Of a stretch of 64,000 bases of DNA, positions 8,578-17,836 are shown one piece after another. The position numbers and the translations under genes are program-made. The stretch spans positions 124,001-188,000 of the forward strand of contig NZ_JBGOSE010000003.1 of NCBI RefSeq assembly GCF_041538045.1, in the 5' to 3' direction. Below the pieces are notes generated by a model. The model saw only the letters and a list, made by a program, of their open reading frames with translations, was not told the DNA's origin and made no database searches. How positions within the stretch are numbered: the stretch's first letter is position 1; the number at the start of each line of letters is the position of its first letter. The DNA comes from Aliiglaciecola sp041538045 (GTDB lineage Bacteria > Pseudomonadota > Gammaproteobacteria > Enterobacterales > Alteromonadaceae).

Positions 8578-9366
8578 CTATAGTTGCTGAATCACTTGAC
8601 CTAACATTTGGTCAACAGATGAAATTACTTTGGAATTCATTTCATACAATCTCTGACTTTCAATTAAGTTAACCAATTCTTCAGTCACGTTTACATTTGA
8701 AGTCTCTAACGCCCCTTGAACTACAGTGCCTATGCCTTCAAGCCCTGGCACGCCTTGGATCGGAGCTCCGCTTACAGCAGTTTCAACATACAAATTTTGG
8801 CCAATGGGTTGTAAACCCGTTGGATTAATAAAATTCGATAAACTGAGTTGCCCCAATACGGTTGGATCTGCTTGACCACGAATAGAAGCTGAAATTTCAC
8901 CATCTTGAGAAATGGTTATTTGCTGAGCATCTTCTGGGATCGTAATGTTCGGTTGTAATAAGAAGCCTGCACCAGGCGTAACAATTTGTCCTTGATCATC
9001 TAAGGTAAACTGCCCGTTTCGGGTATATGCAATAGTGCCGTCAGGTTGTAGAATCTCGAAAAACCCTTGCCCCTGAATTGACATATCTAAGGCATTATCA
9101 GTGGTCAACATATTGCCCTGGGTATGAGATTTTTGGGTAGCAACAACTTTACTACCTGCTCCTAACATTAATCCCGATGGCAACTCAGTATCCGCAGAAG
9201 AGCGGCCCCCTGGTTGATTAATATTTTGATAGAGTAAATCTTCAAAGATCGCTCTATCCTTTTTAAAACCCACTGTACTGGCGTTAGCCAAGTTATTAGA
9301 TATGACCGATACATCTGTTTGAGCTGCATCAAGTCCTGTTTTACTTATCCAAAGTGCTGGGTGCAT
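8578..9366 (-). CDS. flgG: Distal rod protein FlgG
   Basis: FlgG builds the distal rod inside the P and L rings. The 262 residues match the usual length of about 260. The rod motif near the N terminus contains SNNLANASTVGFKKDRA, and the C-terminal helix contains ELVNLIESQRLYEMNSKVIS. It is the second gene of the flgF operon, with 28 bp to flgF. Confidence 0.97.
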   Translation of the reverse strand: MHPALWISKTGLDAAQTDVSVISNNLANASTVGFKKDRAIFEDLLYQNINQPGGRSSADTELPSGLMLGAGSKVVATQKSHTQGNMLTTDNALDMSIQGQGFFEILQPDGTIAYTRNGQFTLDDQGQIVTPGAGFLLQPNITIPEDAQQITISQDGEISASIRGQADPTVLGQLSLSNFINPTGLQPIGQNLYVETAVSGAPIQGVPGLEGIGTVVQGALETSNVNVTEELVNLIESQRLYEMNSKVISSVDQMLGQVIQQL

Positions 9367-9394
9367 AATTCACCTCCGCTATTAATGTTTAGAT

Positions 9395-10138
9395 CTAAAT
9401 TATTCTGAGTAATTGATTGCCGCGCATATCTAAGGTGTCGGCCTTTTTCATCATCTTCACTTGTAACTCGTAGTGACGCTGTAGGCTGATCATATTTACC
9501 ATCTCGTCAATAGCATTTACGTTACTACCTTCTACCATTCCGGTTCGAAGTCGCACGTTTATATCTTCGTTGGCTTCTTGACCATTTTTGAGACGAAATA
9601 AACCATCTTCACCACGTTTCATATCCGCAACGTTGGGATTTACTAACTTTAACCTACCGACTTCTTCCAGTACTGTTTCAGGGGCTCCCTGTGGACGAAC
9701 TGAAATGGTCCCATCGTTAGCAATATTGATATTGGAAAGTGGAATAGGCAAAAATATGCCACCAGCATCCCCTAACACTGAATTTCCACTGGCATCTTCA
9801 AGACCGCCATCTGGCCCCAATTGCAGACTACCTGCTCGGGTATAAGCTTCGTTGCCCTGGGCATCAATTACGCTAAGCCAACCATCACCTTGAATCGCTA
9901 CGTCTAATTCGCGATCGGTTTGGATCATTGCGCCCCCCTCATAATTATTGAAGGGGGATTCTGTCATTGAAAATATCCGAGTCGGCAAACCTTCGCCGTA
10001 TGCCGGCATCGCTCTCGCATTTTCCAACATGGCTTTAAAACCGTTGGTCTGCGCATTCGCTAAATTGTTGGCGCGCACGGCCGTGCCCAATAGGTCTTGG
10101 CTAGCTCCGCTGGCTGAAATATAGAGTAATTTATCCAT
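9395..10138 (-). CDS. flgF: Proximal rod protein FlgF
   Basis: FlgF is a proximal rod subunit joining the FlgB/C rod to FlgG. The 247 residues carry the N-terminal rod motif (RANNLANAQTNGFKAM) and a C-terminal helix (VNMISLQRHYELQVKMMKKAD). It is the first gene of a seven-gene operon flgFGHIJKL. A sigma54-type promoter lies about 40 bp upstream, and the flgE terminator separates it from flgBCDE. Confidence 0.96.
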   Translation of the reverse strand: MDKLLYISASGASQDLLGTAVRANNLANAQTNGFKAMLENARAMPAYGEGLPTRIFSMTESPFNNYEGGAMIQTDRELDVAIQGDGWLSVIDAQGNEAYTRAGSLQLGPDGGLEDASGNSVLGDAGGIFLPIPLSNINIANDGTISVRPQGAPETVLEEVGRLKLVNPNVADMKRGEDGLFRLKNGQEANEDINVRLRTGMVEGSNVNAIDEMVNMISLQRHYELQVKMMKKADTLDMRGNQLLRII

Positions 10139-10176
10139 GACAACTTATTGACTCTGGTTAACGTAACCTAAAGGAT

Positions 10177-10192
10177 TGCAATAAAGATGCCA
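10177..10192 (-). promoter_or_regulatory. Sigma54 (RpoN) promoter of flgFGHIJKL
   Basis: The minus strand reads TGGCATC-TTTA-TTGCA. The sigma54 consensus is TGGCACG-N4-TTGCW, so the GG and GC dinucleotides and spacing are exact. It sits 38 bp upstream of the flgF start. In Vibrio the corresponding operon is a sigma54 class. Confidence 0.8.
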
Positions 10193-10270
10193 TCGGAACG
10201 AAAAATAGGAATTAAACGAGATTGATTTCTAAGATGTAAATAGTTAGTGAATATCTAGTTGAAAATAAAC

Positions 10271-10300
10271 AAAAAAATACCGCTCTTATTGGAGCGGTAT
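10271..10300 (-). terminator. Rho-independent terminator of flgBCDE
   Basis: On the minus strand ATACCGCTC pairs with GAGCGGTAT across a short loop and runs into seven T residues, just after the flgE stop. Confidence 0.9.
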
Positions 10301-10318
10301 TGTATAACTCAAACCAAC

Positions 10319-11701
10319 TTATCGGATATTCAAGATAGTTTGGTTAAGTTGGTTATTTACCTCAAGGGCCCGTGAGTTAGCTTGGAAGTTACGTTGAGCA
10401 ATAATCATATCAATCAACTCCGTGGTTAAATTCACGTTAGCTTGTTCAAGTGCTGAAGAATTCACATCTCCAAAGGTACCTGTAGTGGCTTCACCAGCAA
10501 GGGCTTCTCCAGATAAAATACTCTCTTTCCATTGGGTACTACTTTGTTGCGTTAATCCTTGTTCGTTAGCAAAACGAGCTAAGGCAACACGAACAACAGG
10601 TTCTGAGGTACCATTTGAGAAAGTAGCACGAACCAATCCATCTGGACCGATATCAATTCCGGTAAGTCGACCAACTGCAAGTCCATCTTGTTCTAATGAA
10701 GTTACTTCAAAAGAAGACGCAAACTGAGTCGGTTCATCTGCCGTTGCGCTACCAACTTCAAGTGCGAAGTTGGTTGTAATCGTCTGAGTTGCATCAGAAC
10801 CGTTTATCAACGGCGGGTTACCTAACTGAACAGTCGTCACATCGCCGGTGGCAACAGGGGTACCATCACCATTTTGAATACCAATAAAATCACCGCCGCT
10901 ACTAAACTGCATTCTAAACCCAGAAACCGCATCAGCTCCTAAGGAAACTGAACCTGCAATGTTATTAGGATCTGTACCAGCTACGTTTTCAGTGTCACCT
11001 GCGGTATCAATAGCAGTATCATCAACATAATTAACTACTACCCATTCATTGGTTGCTGCAGAGTCTTTCATAAAATAATACGTCATCACATGACTATCAC
11101 CAAGAGAATCATAAACGGTAATAGATGTAGCTGCGTTATAGGTAAGTGGATCATCAGGATCAAAAAGTGTTATATCTTTAGCATCATCACCTGCTGGTAA
11201 ATTAAAGCGAGGTGAAACTTCGGTGGTTTGTTGTGGTGAGCCTGAAGAGTCTGGAATTCTCACTGGAATAGTTGTACTCAACGCCACAGATGAAGAGGTA
11301 CCGTCAGCGTTGACCGGGAAACCCATTAAGTTATCACCGTTGGAATTAACCACAAAGTTATCTTGATCAAGCTTGAATTGCCCTGCTCGAGTAAATGAAA
11401 AATCACGAGAGGTTATTTCAGGAGTAGTGGCAAAAAAACCATTTCCAGTAATCGCCAGGTCCAGTGCAGTATTGGTAAACTGAAGACTACCTTGAGAAAA
11501 TTGCTGAGCAACATCTTGGGTTAAGACACCGTCGCCCACTTTTGTATTACCGGCTGCCAATAGCGACGAAGCATAAACGTCACCGAATTCGGCACGAGAT
11601 TCTTTAAAACCGACAGTATTTACGTTTGCAATGTTATTTGCAGTGACATCTAGATCTTTCTGAGCAGCTGAAACACCGCTTAATGCTATGTTAAAAGACA
11701 T
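10319..11701 (-). CDS. flgE: Flagellar hook protein FlgE
   Basis: FlgE is the hook subunit, the universal joint between rod and filament. The 460 residues begin MSFNIALSGVSAAQKDLDVT with the conserved rod/hook motif (ANNIANVNTVGFKESRAEF). They end with the hook C-terminal helix (ELIDMIIAQRNFQANSRALE). The central region (about 150-330) is acidic and beta-rich. It is the last gene of the flgBCDE operon. Confidence 0.97.
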   Translation of the reverse strand: MSFNIALSGVSAAQKDLDVTANNIANVNTVGFKESRAEFGDVYASSLLAAGNTKVGDGVLTQDVAQQFSQGSLQFTNTALDLAITGNGFFATTPEITSRDFSFTRAGQFKLDQDNFVVNSNGDNLMGFPVNADGTSSSVALSTTIPVRIPDSSGSPQQTTEVSPRFNLPAGDDAKDITLFDPDDPLTYNAATSITVYDSLGDSHVMTYYFMKDSAATNEWVVVNYVDDTAIDTAGDTENVAGTDPNNIAGSVSLGADAVSGFRMQFSSGGDFIGIQNGDGTPVATGDVTTVQLGNPPLINGSDATQTITTNFALEVGSATADEPTQFASSFEVTSLEQDGLAVGRLTGIDIGPDGLVRATFSNGTSEPVVRVALARFANEQGLTQQSSTQWKESILSGEALAGEATTGTFGDVNSSALEQANVNLTTELIDMIIAQRNFQANSRALEVNNQLNQTILNIR

Positions 11702-11740
11702 CGTTTATTCTCTCCTAAACTAAAGGGCTAACATTTTTAA

Positions 11741-12427
11741 TTAACCACCGATTTGAATGACATCACTCAAATTGACACTTGTTTCGCCATCCAAATTTAA
11801 AATGACACCTTGATTGTTACTTGCAAAGCTGACGCTATCCACATGTCTGTTGACTGCGGTGGGTAAAGTTATTGATTCCCCGTTTTGCGTACCTTGTGCA
11901 TAAACTGCATAATTGCCAGCTGGCAAATCATTGCCGTTTGCATCTTTACCATCCCATGTAAACTCAATATTTCCAGCTGACTGCGTACCCGCATCTATAG
12001 TTTTAATCAACTCACCGGATGCAGACTCAATGGTAATTTGTAAATCTTGAGTAGTTTGATCGGTAATCACCACGCCCGTCACCCCGGTACTGGTATCACT
12101 CAAGTGCCCTACATTCCCTTGCAATAAAACATCTTGGCCTATAAGGCTTGATGCTTGCAGCGCTTGGTTTGAGGACATGCTAGAAGCAAACTCAGTAAAT
12201 TTTGTATTCAATGAATCTATTCCTTCAGAAATACTGAAGCTAGTCATTTGCGACACCATCTGATCATTGTCCACAGGTTTAGTGGGATCTTGATTCGCCA
12301 ACTGCTCGGTTAGTAGAGAGAAAAAGTCTTCCTGACTTAACCTTTCATTACTGCCATCATCAATTGGCACGGTTTCTTCTTGTACATACAGGTTAGCGTC
12401 TAATCCTGTTGTTTTTGATATTTCCAC
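11741..12427 (-). CDS. flgD: Hook cap / scaffold protein FlgD
   Basis: FlgD caps the growing hook and is needed for FlgE polymerisation. The 228 residues contain the N-terminal FlgD signature SQEDFFSLLTEQLANQDPTKP (about 30-50). A FlgD Ig-like domain follows (about 110-190, with FTWDGKDANGNDLPAGNYAVYA). The gene lies 26 bp after flgC and 39 bp before flgE. Confidence 0.96.
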   Translation of the reverse strand: MEISKTTGLDANLYVQEETVPIDDGSNERLSQEDFFSLLTEQLANQDPTKPVDNDQMVSQMTSFSISEGIDSLNTKFTEFASSMSSNQALQASSLIGQDVLLQGNVGHLSDTSTGVTGVVITDQTTQDLQITIESASGELIKTIDAGTQSAGNIEFTWDGKDANGNDLPAGNYAVYAQGTQNGESITLPTAVNRHVDSVSFASNNQGVILNLDGETSVNLSDVIQIGG

Positions 12428-12453
12428 GTTAATTTCCTCACTAAATCAGTGAT

Positions 12454-12876
12454 TTATTGACCCTGACCAAGTTGCAACACACGTCTAAATATACGTTTTG
12501 TAGTGTCTGCCAACTGAACATTGGTTTCATACGATTTTGATGCTGACATCATGTCTGCCATTTCCTCAACCACATTCACATTTGGCTTATAAATATAGCC
12601 ATTGCTGTCTGCCATTGGATGGCCTGGGCTGTATTCAATCTGTAGTGGTTTTTGACTTTCAACTATGCCAAGTACTTGCACGCCTGAGCCTTGTGACTGT
12701 GCTTCTGTCGCTCGTTGCATCTCAGCTGCGAAAACTGGATGGCGAGCCTTGTAAGTAGCGTCATAACTACTGCTAACGCTATTTGCGTTGGCAATATTAC
12801 TGGCAGTTGTATTTAACCGTACACTTTCTGCACTCATGCCAGTGCTAGCAATGTCCATAACCCTAAATAAACTCAT
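12454..12876 (-). CDS. flgC: Proximal rod protein FlgC
   Basis: FlgC is a proximal rod subunit. The 140 residues start MSLFRVMDIASTGMSAES and carry the rod motif with TASNIANANSVS. The C terminus has VNVVEEMADMMSASKSYETN. The start overlaps the flgB stop as ATGA, so the two are translationally coupled. Confidence 0.97.
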   Translation of the reverse strand: MSLFRVMDIASTGMSAESVRLNTTASNIANANSVSSSYDATYKARHPVFAAEMQRATEAQSQGSGVQVLGIVESQKPLQIEYSPGHPMADSNGYIYKPNVNVVEEMADMMSASKSYETNVQLADTTKRIFRRVLQLGQGQ

Positions 12877-13277
12877 CCGCCTTGCCCTCCAGCTAATGCT
12901 TTCTTCATACCTTTAATCTTGCCATTCAAAAATTGTATACTTGCTTGATATCGCATCCCGTTTTCCAAAAAAGCATTACGTTCAGCTTGTACTTCTACGG
13001 TATTACCGTCGCCGGTATCGGGCTGCAATGGAACTCGAAACTCAATACTTGCTTGAGATTGCATCGCCCCTTCAAAATGCTTTTCGTGAGTACGAGTCAT
13101 ATTTTGCTGACGATCTTGATTGGCCGATTGCATGGCCTTTTGAAAATCAACGCCACGCGCTTTGTAACCAGGAGTATTAGCGTTTGCTAAGTTACCTGAA
13201 ATTACTTCCATGGAATCGGTTCTAACCTGCATTGCTCGGCTATGAAACCCGGTTAATTTATCAAGACTAATTGCCAT
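12873..13277 (-). CDS. flgB: Proximal rod protein FlgB
   Basis: FlgB forms the base of the rod next to the MS ring. The 134 residues carry the rod motif (ISGNLANANTPGYKARGVDF) and a C-terminal helix with MRYQASIQFLNGKIKGM. It is the first gene of flgBCDE, with a sigma54-type promoter about 40 bp upstream. Confidence 0.96.
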   Translation of the reverse strand: MAISLDKLTGFHSRAMQVRTDSMEVISGNLANANTPGYKARGVDFQKAMQSANQDRQQNMTRTHEKHFEGAMQSQASIEFRVPLQPDTGDGNTVEVQAERNAFLENGMRYQASIQFLNGKIKGMKKALAGGQGG

Positions 13278-13313
13278 ACTGTTCTCAACTTAAAACTCGC
13301 TTGAGAAAAATTT

Positions 13314-13329
13314 TGCAAGGGCTATGCCA
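13314..13329 (-). promoter_or_regulatory. Sigma54 (RpoN) promoter of flgBCDE
   Basis: The minus strand reads TGGCATA-GCCC-TTGCA, matching TGGCACG-N4-TTGCW with correct GG-to-GC spacing, 37 bp upstream of the flgB start. Confidence 0.82.
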
Positions 13330-13381
13330 AGACAATTACCTAGAATCGTAAGTGACGGGAAAGAAAACGCAAGATGTTGTA

Positions 13382-14218
13382 TTAAATGCTTTTTTTAATA
13401 TAGAAGATACCTGGATTATTACGTTCCAAGCTAAACAATTGGTTTAAACCTGCTATGGATTCTGATGCTCCAAGAAATAAAGCTCCATCGTTTTGCAGGC
13501 AAGCGGCAATTTGTTGCAGTATTTTCCGCTTATTGTCTAACGAAAAATAAATCAGCACATTTCGACAGAAAACCACGTCAAAACGTCCCAAGGCAGAATA
13601 GCTGTTTAACAGGTTCTGAGGTCGGAAGTTCACCATAGAAACAATCTCTTTATTCAATTGCATATGGTTTTTGTCTGCTGCCTTAAAAAACCGATTTTTA
13701 CGCTCTTCAGCTAACCCTCTACTAATTGAAATACTATCAAACTTACCTGTTTTAGCTCTTTCGAGCATTTGGGTTGATATGTCTGTAGCAACTATCTCCA
13801 CTCCAAAAGGAAACGCCCTTGGGTGTTTCCTTTTGTATTCATGAATGCACATCGCTATGGAATAGGGCTCTTGCCCAGAAGAACAGGCTGCGCTCCAAAT
13901 TCTTACTTTGCGGTTAGCATTAGCAAACTGGCTTAGCAATGTTTGGTTTAGAATTTCAAAGGGGTACTTGTCACGAAACCATAAGGTTTCGTTAGTAGTC
14001 ATTGCATCAACCACCTTTTCACGCATTTTGCTGGAATGGCTTTTATAGATGATATTAAGGAGTTCAGAAATACTCGTTAGGTTTTCCTGACGAACTAATG
14101 GACCAAGACGACTATAAACCAGATAGTCTTTTTGCTCATTTAATACAATACCGCACTGACGCTCTAAAAAATGAGCAAACTCTGAAAGCTCATAAGGCGT
14201 TAATTGATCTAATTTCAA
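13382..14218 (-). CDS. cheR: Chemoreceptor methyltransferase CheR
   Basis: CheR transfers methyl groups from S-adenosylmethionine to Glu side chains of chemoreceptors for adaptation. The 278 residues comprise a helical N-terminal domain (about 1-80) and a methyltransferase domain. The methyltransferase motifs are DAMTTNETLWFRD, WSAACSSGQEPYS and DVVFCRNVLIYFS. It lies 28 bp after cheV, and the pair forms an operon, as in Vibrio and Pseudomonas next to flgB. Confidence 0.97.
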   Translation of the reverse strand: MKLDQLTPYELSEFAHFLERQCGIVLNEQKDYLVYSRLGPLVRQENLTSISELLNIIYKSHSSKMREKVVDAMTTNETLWFRDKYPFEILNQTLLSQFANANRKVRIWSAACSSGQEPYSIAMCIHEYKRKHPRAFPFGVEIVATDISTQMLERAKTGKFDSISISRGLAEERKNRFFKAADKNHMQLNKEIVSMVNFRPQNLLNSYSALGRFDVVFCRNVLIYFSLDNKRKILQQIAACLQNDGALFLGASESIAGLNQLFSLERNNPGIFYIKKSI

Positions 14219-14246
14219 ATATTAACTTCCGTCGTATAGTAACGCT

Positions 14247-15173
14247 TTATTTGTTAAACCACTTTTTTACAGCAGAAGCTAATTCATCGGGGTGGAATTT
14301 AGCGATAAAATCATCTGCCCCCACCTTTTGTACCATTGCTTGATTAAAAACACCGCTTAAGGATGTATGCAAAACGACTTTAAGTTTACTCAGTTCCGGA
14401 GTGTGTTTAATCTCTGCTGTTAGGGTATAGCCATCCATTTCAGGCATTTCTATATCAGACACTAATACCCCTACTTTATCGGTAACATCGCCGGTTTCAG
14501 CTGCAATTTCTTTTAGTCGATTAAGGGCTTCAAGTCCGTTTTTAGCCACTTCAATATTCAAACCCAATGCCGTAAGCGCTTTTTTAACTTGACTCCTCGC
14601 TACCGCTGAATCATCTGCAACAAAAATGATTTTATCATTTGCAGGAGAATCCGACATATTTAAACCGGCAGCTAAACCTTCACTCACTTCAGTTTTTAAA
14701 GGTGATATTTCATTAAGAATTTTTTCGACGTCAAGAATTTCAATAAGCTCATCATCAACTTCGGTTACAGCCGTCAAATAGCTGGCTTTTCCGGTGCCTT
14801 GGGGAGGAGGCATAATAGCGTCCCAATTGGTATTAATAATACGTTCAACGGAACCCACTAAAAAACCCTGCACAGAACGATTGTATTCGGCAATAATAAT
14901 AAAGGCACTATTGATATTTTCTATTTTTTTACCACCGGTTGCCATGCTTAGATCAATCACGGATATTGTTTGACCTCGAACATGAGCCACACCTCTAATA
15001 AGTGGGTTTTGTCTGGGTATTGACGTTAATTGCGGGCATTGCAGTACCTCACGAACTTTGAACACATTAATGCCAAATCGTTGTCTACGGTTTAACCTGA
15101 ATAATAATAACTCAAGCCGGTTTTGACCAACTATTTGCGTGCGTTGATTAACTGAGTCAAGAATTCCCGACAT
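14247..15173 (-). CDS. cheV: Chemotaxis coupling protein CheV (CheW-REC)
   Basis: CheV couples receptors to CheA and modulates signalling through its receiver domain. A CheW-like domain (about 20-160) is followed by a receiver domain (about 180-305). The receiver has an acidic pair (ADDSAVARSQV), a phospho-acceptor Asp in VSDIEMPEMDG, and a late Lys in DFIAKFHP. I chose ATG with MSGILDSVNQRTQ, the conserved family start, behind a GGGGTGG ribosome site. A longer frame would need a TTG at 15185. It is divergent from flgA. Confidence 0.96.
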   Translation of the reverse strand: MSGILDSVNQRTQIVGQNRLELLLFRLNRRQRFGINVFKVREVLQCPQLTSIPRQNPLIRGVAHVRGQTISVIDLSMATGGKKIENINSAFIIIAEYNRSVQGFLVGSVERIINTNWDAIMPPPQGTGKASYLTAVTEVDDELIEILDVEKILNEISPLKTEVSEGLAAGLNMSDSPANDKIIFVADDSAVARSQVKKALTALGLNIEVAKNGLEALNRLKEIAAETGDVTDKVGVLVSDIEMPEMDGYTLTAEIKHTPELSKLKVVLHTSLSGVFNQAMVQKVGADDFIAKFHPDELASAVKKWFNK

Positions 15174-15198
15174 ATACCACCCCAATAAAGTTTAAAAT

Positions 15199-15214
15199 AG
15201 GCACAATTGTTGCG
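15199..15214 (+). promoter_or_regulatory. Sigma54-type promoter of flgA
   Basis: The plus strand reads aGGCACA-ATTG-TTGCG. The GG-N10-GC spacing is exact and the -24 core GGCAC is intact, but the first base is A and the last is G. It lies about 130 bp upstream of flgA. Confidence 0.6.
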
Positions 15215-15343
15215 TTATCCCTATCAGAAAAAGCAAGTTTGACTAATAGTAGCGCCAAAACAGTTTTTTGTGACTGAATTTTGACGCTTATCTTTGTTTG
15301 CTTAATGAATTAATAAGCATAGACAAAACGGTGGCAACTGAAC

Positions 15344-16075
15344 ATGAAAATATCGACAAAACATACAACGACTAAATTACTTAGTGTTATTTTCATTGTT
15401 ACTTTGGCTCTGGATAATGCATTTGCTACACAGTCTAGTGATATTGATACATCCAAACAACAACTAAGTAATGCGGTGGAAAATTACGTAAAAACTGAGT
15501 TGAAACAATATACACAAGTAAGTGATGATAATTTAACCATAAAAGCAATGCCCTTGGATAAGCGAATCGTCATCCCTCACTGCCCTGTGCCATTCACCAT
15601 TTCTGCAAGTAAAGAAGCTTTGGCGCAAAGTAATATAACAGTTAGAGCTAGTTGTGAAGAAACCAACTGGTACCTTTATATGATGGTAAAAGCTACACGT
15701 GTTCAGCCTGTGGTCGTACTTACAACCTCGGTCAGCCCCGGTACGGTTTTAAATGAAGATGATGTCAGAGTTGTAATGTTAGATAAAAACCTTATACGCA
15801 CCAGCACTTTTTCCCATATAAATACGGTTGTAGGGGCACGTATGAAGAAGCGTAGTCGTCCTGGTCAACCCGTGGTTCCCGGTCAACTGTGTTTTGTGTG
15901 CAAAGGAGATAGTATTCTGATTACTGCTAATACCGGTGGAGTCAGTATAAAAACCAAGGGAATTGCTCAACAAGATGGCAATTTGGGCGATACCATTGCA
16001 GTCAAGAACAGTAAATCGAAAAGAGTCGTACATGCACAGGTTATAAATACCCATCAAGTAGTTGTGCAGATATAA
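15344..16075 (+). CDS. flgA: P-ring assembly chaperone FlgA
   Basis: FlgA is the periplasmic chaperone for FlgI polymerisation. The 243 residues carry a signal peptide (MKISTKHTTTKLL...NAFA). An N-terminal FlgA domain and a SAF-like domain (about 110-185) follow, with VVLTTSVSPGTVLNEDDV and ARMKKRSRPGQPV. The C terminus has GDTIAVKNSKSKRVVHAQV. It heads flgA-flgM-flgN, divergent from cheV, although flgM also has its own sigma28 promoter. Confidence 0.95.
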   Translation: MKISTKHTTTKLLSVIFIVTLALDNAFATQSSDIDTSKQQLSNAVENYVKTELKQYTQVSDDNLTIKAMPLDKRIVIPHCPVPFTISASKEALAQSNITVRASCEETNWYLYMMVKATRVQPVVVLTTSVSPGTVLNEDDVRVVMLDKNLIRTSTFSHINTVVGARMKKRSRPGQPVVPGQLCFVCKGDSILITANTGGVSIKTKGIAQQDGNLGDTIAVKNSKSKRVVHAQVINTHQVVVQI

Positions 16076-16164
16076 TATATTTAGCGTAAACTGTCGATAA
16101 TTACAGCGTAATAGCGACTGTTTGAACTTATCTGAAAAATATTTAGTTTATTTCCAAATTTCAC

Positions 16165-16191
16165 TAAAGATCGTAAAGTTACGGCCGATAA
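16165..16191 (+). promoter_or_regulatory. Sigma28 (FliA) promoter of flgMN
   Basis: TAAA is followed by exactly 15 nt and then GCCGATAA, a full match to the consensus. It lies about 35 bp upstream of flgM. FlgM is the anti-sigma28 factor, so this is the classical negative feedback loop. Confidence 0.9.
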
Positions 16192-16225
16192 GATAAGTGA
16201 GGAAAATTAGGTATTCGAGGTCATT

Positions 16226-16558
16226 ATGGCAATTAACAATGTAAACAGTGGAAATCAAAAGCCACAACTTGAGAATCAGAGGTTGAATCAACAACAATCT
16301 CAGAATCAAGCGACTGCACAATCTGCAGCGCAACAATCAAAGTCTGTGGCAGTTCCAAGGCAGGATTCTGTATCCTTGACCCAATCTGCACAGCAGCTTA
16401 GCCAAGTGCAAAAAAAATCAACTGACACTCCGGTTAATCAGGAAAAGGTCGACAAATTGAAAAAAGCCATCCAGAATGGTGAGTATCGCGTTAATCCTGA
16501 TGTTTTAGCGCAAAAAATTAGCAAACTCGAAGCTCAAGTATTTGGCATTAAAGATTAG
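16226..16558 (+). CDS. flgM: Anti-sigma28 factor FlgM
   Basis: FlgM holds sigma28 inactive until the hook is complete, then is exported through the basal body. The 110 residues have a disordered Gln-rich N-terminal half and the conserved C-terminal segment VDKLKKAIQNGEYRVNPD...AQKI. A GAGG ribosome site lies before the ATG. The GCCGATAA promoter upstream places it under sigma28, in addition to possible read-through from flgA. Confidence 0.95.
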   Translation: MAINNVNSGNQKPQLENQRLNQQQSQNQATAQSAAQQSKSVAVPRQDSVSLTQSAQQLSQVQKKSTDTPVNQEKVDKLKKAIQNGEYRVNPDVLAQKISKLEAQVFGIKD

Positions 16559-16606
16559 AATTTAATGCCAGATTGGTTTAGCTTCTCACAATAAAAGTAA
16601 AGCTAA

Positions 16607-17032
16607 ATGAATAACCTAATTACCCTCCTAGAAAAGCAAAAACAACAACTTGACTCACTGACAGTGTTACTTGAGTCTGAACTTCATTTGATCGGCACCA
16701 GAGATGCTGAATCGTTAACCTCAGTGATTAATGACAAATCTGCATTATTAGAAGCCATTGCCGTTACCGACAAAACCATCGAACAACAAGTTGAAAAACA
16801 TCCTGATTGGGCAACTGAACAAGAGATTAAAGATTTGTTTGATAAAATTAATCAGTCTTTATCTCAATGCAAATTCAGAACAGAGATCAATCAAAAAGCG
16901 GTAGAACAAGGTCAGTTGCGTCTACAACATCTGCGCAGCTTATTATTAGAGTCCCGTGCAAAAGAAACAATGACATACGACAAAAGCGGCAAACCCAAAG
17001 GCGGCTCATCTGGCAAGAGTGTAACGGCTTAA
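16607..17032 (+). CDS. flgN: Flagellar export chaperone FlgN
   Basis: FlgN is the cytoplasmic chaperone that delivers FlgK and FlgL to the flagellar exporter. Its 141 residues are almost entirely helical and coiled-coil-like (LEKQKQQLDSLTVLLESELHLIGTRDAESL). The Gly/Lys/Ser-rich tail is probably disordered. Identity rests on the FlgN-like helical pattern and on position 48 bp after flgM. No catalytic motif is expected. Confidence 0.9.
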   Translation: MNNLITLLEKQKQQLDSLTVLLESELHLIGTRDAESLTSVINDKSALLEAIAVTDKTIEQQVEKHPDWATEQEIKDLFDKINQSLSQCKFRTEINQKAVEQGQLRLQHLRSLLLESRAKETMTYDKSGKPKGGSSGKSVTA

Positions 17033-17085
17033 ATTCTTTCTTTGAATTAGCTAAGACGACAGCCCTTAATTTATCCAACCAAATG

Positions 17086-17113
17086 AAACTAACCTGATTG
17101 GGTTAGTTTATCC
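17086..17113 (+). terminator. Terminator hairpin between flgN and flgP
   Basis: AAACTAACC pairs with GGTTAGTTT across a 6-nt loop between the convergent genes. The T-tail is short, so it may serve both strands weakly. Confidence 0.55.
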
Positions 17114-17140
17114 TTTGAATGAGCTCACAGAGGGTTAAGC

Positions 17141-17605
17141 TCAATAGTAGCGGACTTTTTTGACTTGCTTCGGTTTAGCCGTACTCAAATATAAATCATG
17201 CACTAAACTAAAATCGAGTTCCAATTCAGTGGCGTATGAGTCATTTCCAATGGGATAACTTTTAACGACTCGGGCACCGCGAATAACACCTTGGACACTG
17301 GCCATCAATTGTGTATCTGTAAGCACTAAATTAGCTAATGACTGCTCACCGTCAATTTTTTGTCCATACACTTGTTCGGTCAATTCGCGATACGCATCCA
17401 GTTTCGATGCTTTAACCGCCATTAGGACTTTAGCTGATCTATCACTTCCACGTTGAGCGTCTATTGGTGCGTACCCAATGGAACGGATCACAGGATACGT
17501 CTCTGGTTCGATGGTCTCCCACTCTACCTGCTTATCGATAAGGTTTTGACATCCTACGACTCCGAGCATGCACCCTACAACTACAATGGTATAAAGTAAT
17601 TTCAT
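17141..17605 (-). CDS. flgP: Flagellar outer-membrane lipoprotein FlgP (LPP20 family)
   Basis: FlgP is an outer-membrane lipoprotein of the H ring (basal disk) around the L ring in sodium-driven polar flagella. The 154 residues begin with a lipoprotein signal ending VVGC, with the Cys at 19. The LPP20-type core holds VKASKLDAYRELTEQVYGQKIDGE and VQGVIRGARVV. In Vibrio it lies downstream of flgO and next to flgN. Here it is convergent with flgN, but no flgO precedes it. A sigma54-like element lies about 130 bp upstream. Confidence 0.92.
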   Translation of the reverse strand: MKLLYTIVVVGCMLGVVGCQNLIDKQVEWETIEPETYPVIRSIGYAPIDAQRGSDRSAKVLMAVKASKLDAYRELTEQVYGQKIDGEQSLANLVLTDTQLMASVQGVIRGARVVKSYPIGNDSYATELELDFSLVHDLYLSTAKPKQVKKVRYY

Positions 17606-17734
17606 ATCTTTTCTCAGTAATTATTTAACTATACTTTTTAGCTAAATCGCTTCATGGCTAGTATTCAAACTCAATAAATACCGTTATCAAGTTCATTCTC
17701 AATTCTTTATTCTCTGCTCTCTGATATCTTTTGT

Positions 17735-17750
17735 AGCAATTTTTGTTCCT
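17735..17750 (-). promoter_or_regulatory. Sigma54-like promoter of flgP
   Basis: The minus strand reads aGGAACA-AAAA-TTGCT with exact GG-N10-GC spacing and a perfect -12 element. The -24 element deviates at two positions. Confidence 0.45.
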
Positions 17751-17836
17751 TTAGAACACAAATTTACAATCAAATAAAAAGAATAATAATTGAAGTCCAA
17801 TATAGCCGAGATTCTGACTAGGCAGCTTAACAAAAT